DNA of 64,000 nucleotides from Gonocerus acuteangulatus (lineage: Eukaryota > Arthropoda > Insecta > Hemiptera > Coreidae), in assembly GCA_946811695.1 (NCBI GenBank), contig OX328132.1:53325359-53389358 (forward strand), given 5' to 3'. How positions within the stretch are numbered: position 1 is the stretch's first letter; every line of letters starts with the position of its first letter. The notes below the pieces were generated by a model that worked only from the letters and a program-made list of their open reading frames with translations, did not search any database and was not told where the DNA came from. The position numbers and the translations under genes were made by a program. Positions 11,804-24,143 of this stretch are shown here, one piece after another.

Positions 11804-12367
11804 AAAAGTTTTCTGTCACCATTTTTTATCCTGGTATTTGGACTAGAACTGCAGGCTTGAAATAATAATTATTTTAAAATAATATCAAGTCAATCAGTCC
11901 ACGGGCATGCTGGCACATTGGCACAAAAGTGTTTATCAGTCCATGGGATACACCAGCCCACCGTCACAAACGTGCCTTACAGTCTCAAAAGTTTTAAATC
12001 CTGGGGAAGAATTCTCCTCTAACTGTTGTAAATGTGTACAGCATTGATCAATAGGAGGGATCTCATTATTTTACACATAGCTCAACCTCATATTTCTTGA
12101 AGAATGGTAAGCGTAATTGGCTTGGACTTCATGGGATTCCTAAACACATCATGGGATTCCTTACAATCTTTATTTTATTTTCATAACTATGCTCTACATT
12201 TCATATCTGAGGAGTTGTACAAAAAAAGTAATATTAACATACATTTTCATGCACAGAGTAAAATTGCACTATATCATTTAAAACTCAAAATAAAATAATA
12301 CAATTTGGAAAACTAAAAACAACCTAAGCTCATATGTTTATATTAATTTCCTAACTTTTCATTTCAG
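11804..12367. other. Intron sequence, nothing recognised
   Basis: AT-rich stretch up to the exon at 12368; only the polypyrimidine acceptor at its end is functional-looking. Confidence 0.5.
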
Positions 12368-12487
12368 ACGGAAGTTTACTCTATGAAAGAATCCCTAACA
12401 AACCAGAGCTAGAAAAACCTTCGGTCACAACTAGTATTTTAACTGGAATAAAAAGAAAACCTTTTGATGAAATGAATGGATTGGATG
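12368..12487 (+). CDS. MTA1-like: MTA-like protein, coding exon (ILTGIKRK region)
   Basis: Acceptor atttcag|ACGGAA and donor G|GTAATA, phase 1 at both ends. The 120-nt exon encodes DGSLLYERIPNKPELEKPSV, then TTSILTGIKRKPFDEMNGLD. The pattern T.IL.GKR...E..NG.DG resembles the short basic motif found in vertebrate MTA linkers before the C-terminal block, and fits this gene order. No stop in frame; the other frames are closed. It has no domain of its own and probably contributes a nuclear-localisation-type basic cluster (KRK). Confidence 0.9.
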
Positions 12488-13388
12488 GTAATACTTAGTT
12501 TAATCATGCTTTTTCGCTTTTACAGTTTCATGAATATTTAATTTTGTTTAAATATATAGATATTGGAAGAAAAAAAAGAGAAACAATATTGGGAAGGTGT
12601 TGTGATTTTTGTTGCAAATTAAGGGCACCGGATAGCAATCTCATAAATGTTTCAAATTTTGTACTTTTATTTTAACGATTTCCATACGATGAGACACACA
12701 TGGTAAAAAGTTCTCCTTTACAGGATACTCACACCCATCCTCTGGTTTCTTGTATGGGATACTTTTGCCCTCTCGCTCATTGCACTTTGACTTTGAGTGG
12801 TCTTCGCCATATTAAAATTTGCCTTTTACAATTTTGATTTTTATTTTCTTTACTATCATTATCAATTTTTATTTATCTAGAATTTTGAGTTTGAATTATT
12901 TTTAAGTTTTATAACTTTGTTATAAAGAGTTACAAAACATTTATTGTATGCGTGCATAAAAAACGTTCTTCTGTTTACCATTTGTCTTATATGTTATGAA
13001 TAATAAACAAGTAAATATATACTCATTAACTGTAACCAATAAGTTTCCCATCCTCCTTTTTGATCCGGGGTATTTGACACAACACCGGCGGAGTTAAAAC
13101 TTTTTTTTTTTTATTTACGCCTTAATAGCTCACACTGGTAAAAACCTCTTTCAAATCTTCTCTATTTGACCGACAGGAATACTAGAAGTAAGCTATGGTA
13201 ACGCTAGATAGCTCTAAAGTCGAGAAATGAGAAGAGAAAGAATGCAAGAGATATAAGAAGCTATCGACTGCTGGGCAAGTCATTGGTACGTGAGGCCCGT
13301 CTTTCCTCAGACTTGTTCACAAGTAACGCTACACAGGGCCCAGCTGCTCCTCGACTGCTGGAGTAGTAAAAAAGAAAGACTGTTTTAA
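12488..13388. other. Intron sequence, unclassified, GC-richer near its end
   Basis: No motif recognised. From 13080 to 13380 it is less AT-rich (e.g. cagggcccagctgctcctcg) and may be an old repeat. Confidence 0.4.
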
Positions 13389-13623
13389 CCCTTTAACGCA
13401 CAAAACTTTTCTTTAAAAAACAAGTTTTGTTTTGATTTGATTTTAGGGCATTGCAAAACACCTGCAAATCTGTAATTATTGTATTGAAAAATATATGGTT
13501 CCAAGAAATAGGTGTGGCATATATGTCTCTCTGACAGATCTTACTAATTTCTGAGCCCTTTCACAACCTTCAAAGTCAGAGGATCTTAAGTGGGGCATAT
13601 ATGTCTCTCTGTGCTTTAAAGGG
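13389..13623. mobile_element. 235-bp TTAA-flanked MITE (piggyBac-type)
   Basis: TTAA at 13385-13388 and 13624-13627; ends CCCTTTAACGCACA and, inward from the right, CCCTTTAAAGCACA. Two direct copies of GGCATATATGTCTCTCTG lie at 13516-13533 and 13594-13611, each containing the palindrome CATATATG. Confidence 0.8.
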
Positions 13624-13667
13624 TTAATGTTTGTTTGTTTTTGTTTTTTCCAATTCTTTGCATGGAT

Positions 13668-13690
13668 AAATTATTAAATGTTTAGTGTGT

Positions 13691-13748
<58 letters not shown>

Positions 13749-13771
13749 ACAAACTAAACATTTAATAATTT
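13668..13771. repeat. Palindrome with (AT)n loop
   Basis: The ~31-bp arm aaattattaaatgtttagtg... before the (TA)n tract (13694-13744) is repeated as its reverse complement after it with one mismatch. The whole ~104 bp can fold into a near-perfect hairpin. Confidence 0.85.
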
Positions 13772-14961
13772 AACATATATATATATTGTGGTGTTTTGGT
13801 TTCAACAAGATTTAAAAAGAATAAGAAAATGAATTATATTTAAAAGTTTTTTTAAAGAAATAGTGACTTGATAGGGTTTTATTATATTTTCATTATATCT
13901 CAGGGTTCATTAAAATATTACCAAATTCACCACATACGGATTTATGAATGAAACTATTATTTATTTAATGTAAATAATGATTTTAATTTAATAAAATTTC
14001 CTGAAAGAAAAGCACGAGAAGCGTTAAATTATAACCATTTCTTACCATCTGTCCTTTTATGTGTTGAGACCATATTATATACCAGGAGAAAGGTTCATAG
14101 TAAATAAAATAGAGTTGGAAACAATTGACTTATATCGAAATAAAATATAATTTATGGGTGTGATACTAAATTAAATATATAAAATAAAAAGGTGCTTGAC
14201 TCACATAATTGTTTCAATGTTGGGGTATTAAAGAAAAATTAGCACATAATTAAAATATTGAACTTATATACTAAAATATAATTATTGGCCATTATTGAAT
14301 CTTTGCTAGCTTTTACATTGAATTTACTTGAGTATTGGCAGTTATTGAGTTATACTCAGCTTATGATGTGGATGGTATTCTGGAAATGAAGAGGCAGACT
14401 TGTAGTAGTTCTGTTGGCATGTTGAGGAGAATGATGGTCGCTGCTAGGTCATAGAGTGAAGATGAAGTCGGCTGCCGGCTGATGGGAAGTGCGTGGGCAC
14501 TGCCTGTAGATGCTGCTATCAGCGCGCTCTGGTCCTTCACTGGCTCGAATGAGATCGAGTGCCATCCGTCTCTGGTGCTCGAATGAGATTGTGGTGGGGG
14601 GAGGCCCTTCTTATAGGCGTTACTCCCACCGTACCAAGAGACTCCCAGATGCGGGCTAGACATATCGGTGTAAACAGGGAACACCTGTCTGCTTATCTCC
14701 TGGGAAACTTGTACTTTTCTATGCCTTATCGCTCCTAGCCGAGACATTTTAAATCCTTTTATATTTCACACTTCCTTTTTAAAAATAAACACTGCTAAGA
14801 TAAGAACTGCCAATGCTAAACCTTTTATTATAACTGCTTTCTTTTTCAATTATTTAGTTGTTTGACAAAAATAATATCTGTACTGGACTTATTGTATAGG
14901 AATGCTACTCTTTGCTATGCCAGAAACTGACACTTTCTAGAGCACCCCCTTTATAGATCAT

Positions 14962-14963
<2 letters not shown>
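13772..14963. other. Intron sequence with a GC-rich block, unclassified
   Basis: Mostly AT-rich, but 14360-14760 is GC-rich and open on the minus strand for 128 codons. That protein resembles nothing I know. The block repeats ctcgaatgagat twice (about 14544 and 14578). Possibly a fragment of a retroelement, but no LTR or protein motif was found. Confidence 0.35.

Positions 14964-15012
<49 letters not shown>
14964..15012. repeat. (AT)n microsatellite
   Basis: Uninterrupted AT repeat directly abutting the transposon at 15030. Confidence 0.95.
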
Positions 15013-15017
<5 letters not shown>

Positions 15018-15029
15018 CATATACATATA

Positions 15030-16190
15030 CAAGGTGATTCAGGTCTAAGTAGCCAAGCTCTAGGAGGTGATTGTACACATAATTTCCAGCAAAAAAGTTC
15101 ATTTGAAGTATGGTCCGATTCCGAAAGGAAAAGGAGCTATGTCTAATTTTCTGTTTTTTTAACGTAGTCATGTTTTCTAATGAATAAGATAGGATTGCTC
15201 ATAAACCATTCAAGATTATTACATTTTTTTATGCCATCATAAAATAAACAAAATTACCTTTAAAAAAGCAGTAATTTAATTCATTAAAAACATTATTAAA
15301 AGAAACTTTCTGGACGTTCAATAACGCACTTCTGTTTTTATCAATGAATCACACTTTTTTCACAATTTTTGTTCTCACCCCCCTAACGGATTACAGATTC
15401 AATACTTACAAAAAAACTTCTACATTTAGAAAGCATTAAATCTATGAAAATTAAGTGGAGGTTTATTTTGGGATAAATTGGACGATTGGCTCCTTTTGTC
15501 ATAAAAACGTGGAATGTAGATTTGTTACTTTTAAATACATTGTGTGAAGAAATTAAAAAGTATTCGTTTTTATTGGCCAAACTGTGGTAATCCATTGCCC
15601 AGTCCGAAAGCAATAAAAAGTAACTGAAAGAAACGATTGGATAGGTTTTCCATTTGAGAGATATGTCACATTTCATGTTTCCAATTTTTTATTGATTTAT
15701 CTTTTAGATAATGTATTTGGCACCCAGTTTTGACTAAAAAGTTTGAGGGGAGAGTTCAAAGACATTTCAGGGTAGTTGAATAATTGTAATCCCAAATTTA
15801 CACATAGTTTGAAATGATGGAAATAAAACTAAAAATTGTCCAAAACATTACGGTAGGAAAAATTTAAATCCTCAGTTCGGCAGCAACATTTTGTTGAAAG
15901 ACAAAGCCACATTAACACGGACTAGAATATTTAACAGTCCCAATTTGCATTCTTGGTTTCATGTTAATCCTTATGCCCTGTGATGATCACACAATCAGTA
16001 TCAGCTCCAATTTAATATGTGGTGCGAAATTGGGACGAATATCTTCTTCAGCAAATCCTGATTCCCGACAGGTTCGATTCAACATATTTTTATAAATCCT
16101 TCAACATGATCGACCTATTGCATTGGAAGACGTTCCGTTTGCAAATAGATTCTTATTTCCTGATGGATAGCTGTCCTGCAAACAGCACCA
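15030..16190. mobile_element. Second copy of the long-TIR transposon, right end lost
   Basis: Begins CAAGGTGATTCAGGTCTAAG after TA and follows the element at 958 through its left arm and centre (shared gacctattgcattggaag, atggatngctgtcctgca), ending near 16190. The entire right arm is missing. Divergence from the first copy is moderate with small indels. Confidence 0.82.
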
Positions 16191-16317
16191 GTGCTGTTAA
16201 TTTTGAAATTACAAAATAATAAAGATTATTATTATTTTTGCTGCAATACAATTAAATGAAAGTATTTTAAAAAATAACAAAATACAAATTTTTAGTTGCA
16301 TACATTTTTTATTTGTT

Positions 16318-16496
16318 TATTTATTTTTGTTTTACGGTGCTTCGACAACTAGGCTATTAGCGCGACATCCAGGGAGCAGCGAGGAATTTTCCCAATGAGC
16401 CGTCGGATGAGAAAATTCCTGCCGCAGGTGGGGATCAAACCCATTATCTCCTGCTTATGAATCTAAGGCGCTAGCCACTAGACCATGGAGACCCCT
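16318..16496 (-). repeat. tRNA-derived SINE, full-length copy
   Basis: The minus strand starts GGGGTCTCCATGGTCTAGTG, then GCTAGCGCC (box A), and has TGGGTTTGATCCCCACC (box B) about 50 bases later. The body has gaattttctcatccgacgg, aaaattcctcgctgc and gcgctaatagcctagttgtc, and an AT-rich tail toward 16318. The same order is seen at 31570, 31823 and 44810. Confidence 0.85.
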
Positions 16497-16499
16497 ACA

Positions 16500-16990
16500 T
16501 TTTTTATTAAACACAATATTTTTGGGGAACAATTAATGTCCCTAGTATAATGTCCTCTGGTTTCTTGAGGAATTTCACTCCAGAGATGTTGCAGTGCTGG
16601 ACTCAGTTGTGGAGGATCAGTTAGCTGTGGATGTTGATTAATAATCCTTCTCTCCAACGCATCCCACATGTTTTCAACAGGAGTCAGGTCTGCAGACAAT
16701 TGGAAACGGGGCAGACAGAAAATTACCAGGTTTTCTAAACAAGGTGAAAAACTCTTCTTCTATGAGGTTGAGGGTTGTCATCAAGAAATTGAAATACCTC
16801 CCAATGAGTTCATTTGTTTCATGGACGCATTCCTCAATAACTTCTTGTGTGTAATGGACTGCTCTAAGGTTACTTTCAACAAAATGTAGGTCCTTCCATG
16901 TAAATCCCAGCCAAGAACATTACTCTACTGCCTTAAACTGCACTTAAGGGAGCAAGACCTGGTTCATTGTACACATTCCATGCTCTCTGT
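16500..16990 (-). pseudogene. Tc1-type transposase C-terminal remnant
   Basis: The minus strand encodes SADLTPVENMWDALERRI at 16699-16640, matching the Tc1 motif SPDLNPIEHxWDxLxRRI, with QHLWSEIPQE after it. Upstream, broken by stops and frameshifts, VMFLAGIYMEG, FLDDNPQPHRRRV and nearby pieces match the Tc1 blocks VMVWGGI...G and MQDNARPHxAR, including the second catalytic Asp. Both terminal repeats are absent; the SINE at 16318 lies at its 3' edge. Not functional. Confidence 0.85.
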
Positions 16991-17276
16991 AAACTCATTG
17001 GTGTTTACTATCACTATACAGACAGATACACAACTTGTCAGGAAACATAGCAACATTCCAGTTTCTGTCCTCTTTTTGCACAAAGAAATTGTGGCACATG
17101 CTGCATGCATTTTTCTAAGCTGCTGGTGGACCAAACATAGGGATGTAGGCCACAAAACATGTAGAGCAAGTAGATAATAAAGAGGTGCAAAAGAAAAAGG
17201 AAGTACTATTTTTAGACCTATGCAATATGTATCTAAAAAAGTGAAAATACTGAATTGGCCAGAAATATGTTGAATA

Positions 17277-17277
<1 letters not shown>

Positions 17278-17355
<78 letters not shown>

Positions 17356-17400
17356 CATAAAAGTACACACATACGCGTGCACACGCACGCACGCACACAC
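17278..17400. repeat. Compound (GT)n(AT)n(CA)n microsatellite
   Basis: GT repeat (17278-17296), AT repeat (17297-17353), then a CA/CG-type repeat at about 17365-17400. Confidence 0.95.
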
Positions 17401-17720
17401 AGGGCTGTTCAGGATTGGTGGATCACCCACCAGGAAGTAATTCTTCACATCATTTTCTACAATGAAATTCCTATATACAAGTCTCATTTAGAAAATAAAA
17501 ATTGACCATTTCCTTTTAGAGTTTTATTGCGCGGTTGCTCGTTCGCCGATTTATTGTATATATATCCCCTAATTGATGAGTCCCTATATCTATGCCCTGA
17601 TTAATTAGGGCAAATTTCTATAATTATTTTCAAGGATTGGTTGAATTTCTAAAAATGAGAAAGTTTTTATTTTTTTATCTATATTTTCGATTAAATGCAT
17701 AGCCTGATATTTAAAGAAAA

Positions 17721-18300
17721 CAAAAAAATCCAACTCACAGGGACTGTGTCATCGTAGCTCATTTACAAAACCTTCTTATCTCTAGTGTCATTTGGAAAGT
17801 TTGGTATAGATATAGTAACTATTTTGTGAAGAATTTAAACACCAGCTCCAGTGCAAATTACTTGCTTGGCCTCATCGACTTATGCTCTATAAGCTCTATT
17901 ATTAACAACGAAATGTTTCTTATTTTACATATCTTGTTTTACTGGAAAACATTTTTTACCGCTAAAATCAATTACAAAAACAACTGAGGAAAACACAAAG
18001 AACCTTTTCGAAGGAATGAATACATATATATATATATATTTTTTTTTTTATGGCGGATCTGCAACTAGTGCCAAAGAACTATTTTGTAGACAAGTAAGTA
18101 GTTGTTCGAATTGTTACTTTTCACTTCTCAACTTTTGTAAAGATATTTATTTAAATATAAATCCCAAAATTGCTCATGTCTGTTAATGAAATATTTTTTT
18201 TCTAATGCTTACTTCATAACATAAACTCCTAATACAACCTAAATTTTAATATGTTGGTTTGGATGAATTTGCAGTATCTTGAAAATTTGTCTTCTCTTCT
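17721..18300. repeat. Repeat R1, diverged partial copy
   Basis: Starts as in R1 (caaaaaaatccaactcacag, tctctagtgtcatttgg) and later resembles the R1 tandem unit (tcatgtctgttaatgaaata, ttaatatgttggtttggatg). It lacks the tandem expansion. Confidence 0.6.
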
Positions 18301-18930
18301 TCAATTTGTTTTATATTGGCAAAATCGACTCTAAGCCATTTTGGGTTTCTCCCTTTTGACACCCTATGTTTGATCCAATTATTTTTCACAAACCCAAAGT
18401 TAGAAGATTATTCGAAACCCTAGGTGATGTAACCTCCTAGTTATTGTTAAAAATTGACATCAAGAAGCCCTTCCAAGTTGGACAAACTGAGGGCAAAAAT
18501 AATATTTTTAACTTTTATTGTATATAACTATTAAACTACATCTATGAAAATGAAAATAACACGACGAACACATTTATTTGTATATAAGTATTATGTAAAC
18601 AATACCTATTGAAGTAGCGCTTGGAATTCTTCCATCTCTGTAAAGTTTCTCTTCTCATAGCATCCACAAGAGGTGTCTCAACAAAGTGTAATTCACCGAG
18701 AAATTAGGCAGACACCTGAGGTTAGAAACTACAGTGTTGCCAACCTTATGGAAATCTATTAAAAAGTGATAATAATTAACTAGTGGATAGATTTTAATCT
18801 TTGCCATATGGAAACACTGGGCTAAAAGGGGTAAAACAGATCTATGATGAGACAAAGAACTGATCCATTTGAAAGTCGTTACATCTACATCTGTCTTTCT
18901 GTCTGTCTCTCTGTATCTTTTTCTCATAAC

Positions 18931-19111
18931 TATATGCTTTAGCGATGACTAAACTGATAAAAAGCGTTACAAAAAAGTGTCCGCTGGCGTTCCCCCATTC
19001 GCAGTGGCCATTAACATAGTCTCCGCTTTAACATAGCCTCCGCGTATGCGTACTAAGTAATCACCACCTATGTGATTACTTAGGTTTGTCGGGTTGACCT
19101 AAAGCATATTT
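18931..19111. mobile_element. Small MITE, copy 2 (ATATGCTTTAG ends)
   Basis: Inverted ends TATATGCTTTAG and CTAAAGCATATT. The left interior matches 4312-4463 in reverse; the right interior adds the inverted repeat aagtaatcacc/atgtgattactt. Confidence 0.75.
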
Positions 19112-19784
19112 ATATTCCTGAATTATATTATGAGCAGCAGGCTCATTTTATTTATTTATTTAGTTTAACTACTATGACTGAATATTTTCAAAATGTCTTT
19201 TTTTAAAAAAGGCAAAGTATGTTTTCAAGAAGGAATGCTCTTCTTCTGAAAAGTATTGGAAGATGTATTCATGGAAAGCAAAAATGCAAATAAACCCTTT
19301 ATATTGCTATCATGCTCTAATAGTTTGATATTTTAATTATACAATAAGAGTTCTCTTCAAAGAAGATGAGAAACATGTCGAGAAAAATAAAAGAATAGTG
19401 AAGAAAGTTGCGTAGTTAATGAAATTTGACCTTCTACCACATTTTAACCTTATTCTTAATCATTTTATTTTTTTAATCTAGTTTATTTTGATTGATCAAC
19501 CTCATAGACAATTTACAATTATAATTTTTTAGTCCATAATTTTAAACATTTTGAGGACACATAAGTTTGTTATTTCATAATCTTGATGACTCAATCTTGA
19601 AATTTTGGTATTTATGAAAAATAAATAAAAATGTTTCTATTTCACAGAATTTATTGAGACTTATTTCTAATGCAGAAATTAGTTTAGCATTTTTGAGGAA
19701 GACAAAATTAAACAATTGGTTTTTGATCCATTTCACTATCAGGTGCCCTTGACCAATGAAGTGAATTTGTGTGAGCAAATGTAT

Positions 19785-20035
19785 AGAATTTCCAAGTCAA
19801 ATTCAACTTTTTCCAAACAAAATTCAACCCATTTTCCATTTCAAATTCAACTTTTTTCAAGCTGAATTCAATCTTTTCCATGCCAAATTCTGTCTCTTAC
19901 TGAATTAAATAGTAACAGGTTGAAGGACTAAAATTGTTCCTGTACAAACCCTTATGATGGGGGGGAGGTGCTTTTAAGAGTCATAGAAGTCCATATTAGG
20001 ATAAATGTACAAATTCCTATTAGGAGGAATATAGA
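19785..20035. repeat. Left inverted block of a ~6.6-kb interval
   Basis: Repeated tttcaaattcaactttttt-type motifs (19785-19905) are followed by a short minisatellite (attcctattaggaggaatat, agaag). The same two parts occur in mirrored order at 25860-26425, on the opposite strand. Confidence 0.6.
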
Positions 20036-20049
20036 AGATGCTATTAGGC

Positions 20050-20813
20050 CTCAGGTACGATACGAGCGATGAGTGACAGAATGATAGAGCGACCGAGCGT
20101 TTAGGAGAAGAGGGGCACTGGCTACAATACAGAGCAGCTGGGCGGTAATTTCCTTTAGTCTCCGTCATCGCATACTCCAATATACGTTTTTTAATTAAAA
20201 TATTAATTTAAAAAAATTAATATTTTAATTGTTAAGTTAATAAAAATATCTTACCTTGCATGTTTAATGTGTTTCCAACCTCTTCTCATAGTTTATTGGT
20301 TATGATTGTATTTTTAAAATCACTGTGTCTGTCATTCCATACTTTATACTTCCGAAATTACAAAAGAAAAATTATTTATAAGAAAGGTTGATTTTAAAAT
20401 TATTTATAAGAAAGGTAGCTAGAAGGTTATATGCATTGGAACATCATTCCACGTAATTTAATAAAGAAGGGAAACAAAAACCATAAATGTGAGTTGACAA
20501 AGTTGTTCTAAATTTTATTAGCTTTAATTTAAAAATAAAATGCATTGAAATTGGTTAAGATTAGAGGCTGTAGCCTTTTTTGTAGCACGCAAAATATAAT
20601 GTCTGGGGTGAGCAACGAGAAAAAATGTAATGTCTGGTCCAAGCGATGAGTGACAGGCTGGAACCTGCATGCCACGTTGCCCAGTCGCTCATGCCTATTG
20701 TAGCCATTGCTCCCACATTCCTACTGAACTCCAGCTTAACATTAATGTGAGTCTTTCGTTACTCTGAAGCTTTTCGCTTATCGCTCGTATCATACTCGAG
20801 ACCTTATTTGGAA
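20050..20813. mobile_element. DNA transposon/MITE with TAYGATACGAGCGATRAG ends
   Basis: The left end ggtacgatacgagcgatgag and the right end, inward, gagtatgatacgagcgataa are inverted; a second inward gcgatgagtgacaggctgg repeat lies at 20645. The class could not be set because the target duplication is unclear. No ORF. Confidence 0.65.
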
Positions 20814-21126
20814 CAGGGAAGTCTATATTCATTGTCAAAATGTTGTTAGCCACACTCTACAAAATTATATTTCTGACATTCATTTGATTAGATCAATACA
20901 AAGATACTAATACAATTATGTTTAACTTACCTTCAACTTATTTAGCAAGGCTGTTTAATATTATACCCCAATACAAAATATATATAAAATAAAAATGTTT
21001 AAAAATGGATTCTAGGTGCGTCAAAATGTTACACACATTAAGAGAAGTAAATTATAAATTACAATATCAAATTTCTTGCCTTTTTCCAGCACCTTTTATT
21101 ATTTCAAATTATTTTTGGCGTTGGAT

Positions 21127-21129
<3 letters not shown>

Positions 21130-21216
<87 letters not shown>
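21130..21216. repeat. (AT)n microsatellite
   Basis: AT repeat with one CACATA interruption near 21173. Confidence 0.95.
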
Positions 21217-21219
<3 letters not shown>

Positions 21220-21787
21220 TGTGTTTCTTGTGGTATACACATCTCTTAGAAAGAAATACAAAGTTGCCCTTCTTCTTGTACCCAATATTTGCCCAAACCA
21301 TTAAATATCCTCTGCTCATTTTCAGCCAAGATAATAAAGTTTTTTTTTTTTTAAATAACTAAGTTCTCCTTTTCATAAATCTTGAAATATAAATAAATAA
21401 GTACATCCAAATTAATCTTTTTCTCAACAAAAAAAATAACTTTCTTCAATTTATCGGCCTATAACATAACTTTTTCTTCAAGGGCCATTTTATGACAAGA
21501 ATGTCCTGCAGGTTTTCATTTTATTTTATTTTCTTACTGTTTTTTTAATCTTTTCAGTAACCGTTGGTAAGAAAACAGGCTTCCTCTGCAATTGCTTTGG
21601 CTGGTATGTTTGAGTCTGTTGCAATTCTTAGAACCAATCGTTTCTCCGCGGGAGCTGGTTGATTGGTGGCCTTTCAGTTGAGCAATGGATATCATACGTT
21701 TCTCCTAACCGAATAAACTTTGCTACAGTCGAATAACTTTATGCAATTTGAAAACTCCCTACAACTCATCTCATTCTTGTGTAGATG

Positions 21788-22100
21788 CAGAGTTGGGCAT
21801 CAATGAATTAATTTTTCAATCATATGAGCAAAAATTTAATTTTTTAATCGCAATTGATTTTTTAATTGCTCAATATGATTAAATTTAATTGCAACTAACT
21901 CCTTTAACTGCTGTTTGCAAATAATTTTATCGTGATTAAACATCTTAACAACCCCTGGATAACAACCCTACAATTAGGTACCCATTTTGCCACATATTCA
22001 TCATTTGGATAAACATAGTTGTAAAATCTTATTATTTAGCACAACATTTTAATTTACATGCGGCATTTTTGGAATTTTATCACTAGGACATTATTTATTA
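21788..22100. mobile_element. hAT-like left terminus (CAGAGTTGGGCA)
   Basis: CAGAGTTGGGCATCAATGAA is followed by repeated TTAATTG/CAATTGA motifs. CAGAGTTGGGCA is also the end sequence at 60226 (inverted), there followed by TTAGCG repeats. A matching repeat-rich right arm is at 25241-25380. The terminus style is typical of hAT elements; the assignment is by resemblance. Confidence 0.5.
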
Positions 22101-22109
22101 TAATGTCAA

Positions 22110-22620
22110 CTCACTCTCACTAGACAATGTTTTTATTGTCAAAGCAAAGGAAATTTAAAAGGTATTTGAACCTGGGACATGACATAACATATCTATTGCT
22201 GATCCTTAATGCATCGCACAAAACGCTTACATACAAATGATTATTTATAAGTCCTCCTGACATTGCAAGTATTCCTATTAATGCCTCTAGTTCTTACATG
22301 ATAATGTCGTTTTTGAAAAATTGGCTCATTTGTTATTTGGCTCTTTGACAACCTATTTTACAGCTGGTATGTTTCTCAATAGTTCTTAAAATATCTGCAG
22401 AGAAAATTCAGTCATAACCTCCCTGTGGTTTTATAGTTTGCACTGCACTTTCAGCTGGATCGTGTCCCTTATGAATTACATTTCTGGCAGGAATCTTACT
22501 ATTCGTGGCATTTAGTTTTGTCTTCCAAAGGTACTCATTTCAAATGTTCTTCATTGTCTATTTTTATTATATTGCAATGATTCGCTTCCTTATCTTTTTG
22601 GTCCAATTTTACTGCCATTG
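22110..22620 (-). pseudogene. piggyBac transposase N-terminal/central remnant
   Basis: On the minus strand, after several stops and shifts: IFSADILRTIEKHTSC (start of the DDE_Tnp_1_7-type region, cf. F.d.il..I..hTN), then ELEALIGILAMSGGLINNHL and NRYVMSCPRF. This matches the piggyBac pattern E..ALIG.L...G...........L......RF. The catalytic Asp residues lie further on and are missing here. Confidence 0.75.
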
Positions 22621-23130
22621 TTATCTACTTTCCTGCAGCTGAAGGTAAACTATCTGTTTTTTCTTTCCGTTGTATTGTTTTAATTTGTTGTTTGAATATT
22701 ATGAATAGCAGAATTAATTGCTTTTTCCACTTCTGAAATGTCATTGGTGCCATAAAGTCCAGCCAACTCCTCCACCTCTTCCTCTACTCATATTCTCGGC
22801 TCTTTGTAAATCCTCTAAAATATTTTCCTCTGACATCATTATTTTTTCCATAGTAGGGATCGTTATTTGTAGAAAGTCAAATGAAGGGTCCATTTCAAGC
22901 TTCAAAAGCTAAAAACAAAAATAACAAAACAGAATGCACAATATTTCAATCTCGTAGCCGATATTATGAAGATATTACTACCGCATCAACAACCTTTTCG
23001 TCGAATCAATGACGATATTTTATCTATAGTTACAACCAATTCAACAAAGCTACTTTTATGGAGAGAATATTATCTTACTTTTGAAAGCACGATGTGATCT
23101 TCTTCCAGCTGCTTGTACGCAATAGAATGG
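22620..23130. other. Intron sequence, probably more decayed transposon
   Basis: Contains a 64-codon open frame at 22718-22912 that looks like the antisense of the decaying transposon rather than a gene. Nothing else recognised. Confidence 0.4.
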
Positions 23131-23340
23131 TGGTAGAATACTCGGCCGGCTAGCCGCCTAGAGTGAGGCCGCCGAGTCGTGGCACACGGGTGGTGGGGGA
23201 ACTACGTCATCCAGGCCTCCCCCACCCTGCGTCCCTGACGGAGTGGAAGTGTTCCTGTTCTCTTTTAATATACTCTTCACTGTCCTAGTTTTGTTTAATA
23301 TTTATTTCATTTACTTCTCTATTGATTAAATAAATACAGT

Positions 23341-24046
23341 GGAACATGGATAATTCGAAATCGTCTTTAGTTCGAATATTTCTCTTGGTCCCTAGAATTT
23401 AGGGCGTAAACAATGTAAAAAAATTGTGGTTAATGGTTCGAATAAAGTTTTGGATAATTCGAATTTTTTACGAGTCTGTGCCTCCAATGGGAAGTAGACA
23501 GAGAGGCGGTCGGTCTTATATTTTGTGAACATATTCTCCCCTCGGGTAAAAAGGATAGTAAGATACGGATGTAGGGGTTCCGGGACAAGAAGCGCGGCGG
23601 TCTCATAGTCTAGTTCTTGGACTCTAGGAGTTCTGCAACGTGGTGGGTCGCGCTTCCTCCCTTCTACGTTGTAGTTACATCCTATCGTTTCATCTAGAAA
23701 ATACCTGCGATTAAAGAAGTTGAAGAAGGAATAAAGTGAAAATCTGAAATTGCCAAGGACTTTGGAATTCCACCTAACACTACCATCTTACCTGAAAAAT
23801 AAAGACTTTTTAAATAGACTTTTATTTTTTTGTAGATAAATTATTTATTACTTAAGTACGTAATCATCAATTCATGAAATTTTTGTTATTCTTTAAATAA
23901 AATGTATTTTTTTTAAATAAAAAAATGTGAAAATATGAAGTTCGATTTATTAGCCATTTATTTTCAAAAACTTTTGTAATTCGAATTTTGGATAATTCAA
24001 ACTTTTTTATCGGTCCCTAGGGGTTCGAATTATCCAGGTTCTACTG
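23341..24046. mobile_element. pogo/Tigger-like element with internal deletion
   Basis: Ends AGTGGAACATGGATAATTCG and, inward from the right, AGTAGAACCTGGATAATTCG, with a further ATAATTCGAA repeat inside each. At 23712-23800 the + strand encodes IKEVEEGIK*KSEIAKDFGI followed by PPNT, the helix-turn-helix start of pogo/CENP-B-type transposases (K.EII.EVE.G.KKSEIAKEFGIP.STL). The DDE domain is deleted; one stop interrupts the HTH. Confidence 0.8.
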
Positions 24047-24143
24047 CATTTCAAATTAAGGTAAAAAATGTATTAGTTACAAAAACAAACATTTATTAAA
24101 ACAATTATTTTTATTTAGTTAGTTATTTTAACCTGTTTTTTTT

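Noticed and set aside
14361..14747. 128-codon ORF on the minus strand
   Set aside because: No recognisable motif and repeated DNA words within; probably chance in a GC-richer old repeat, so listed only as unclassified.
16318..16496. tRNA gene at the GGGGTCTCC heads
   Set aside because: The tRNA-like part is followed by a long shared body and A-tail and occurs in several copies, so it is a SINE.
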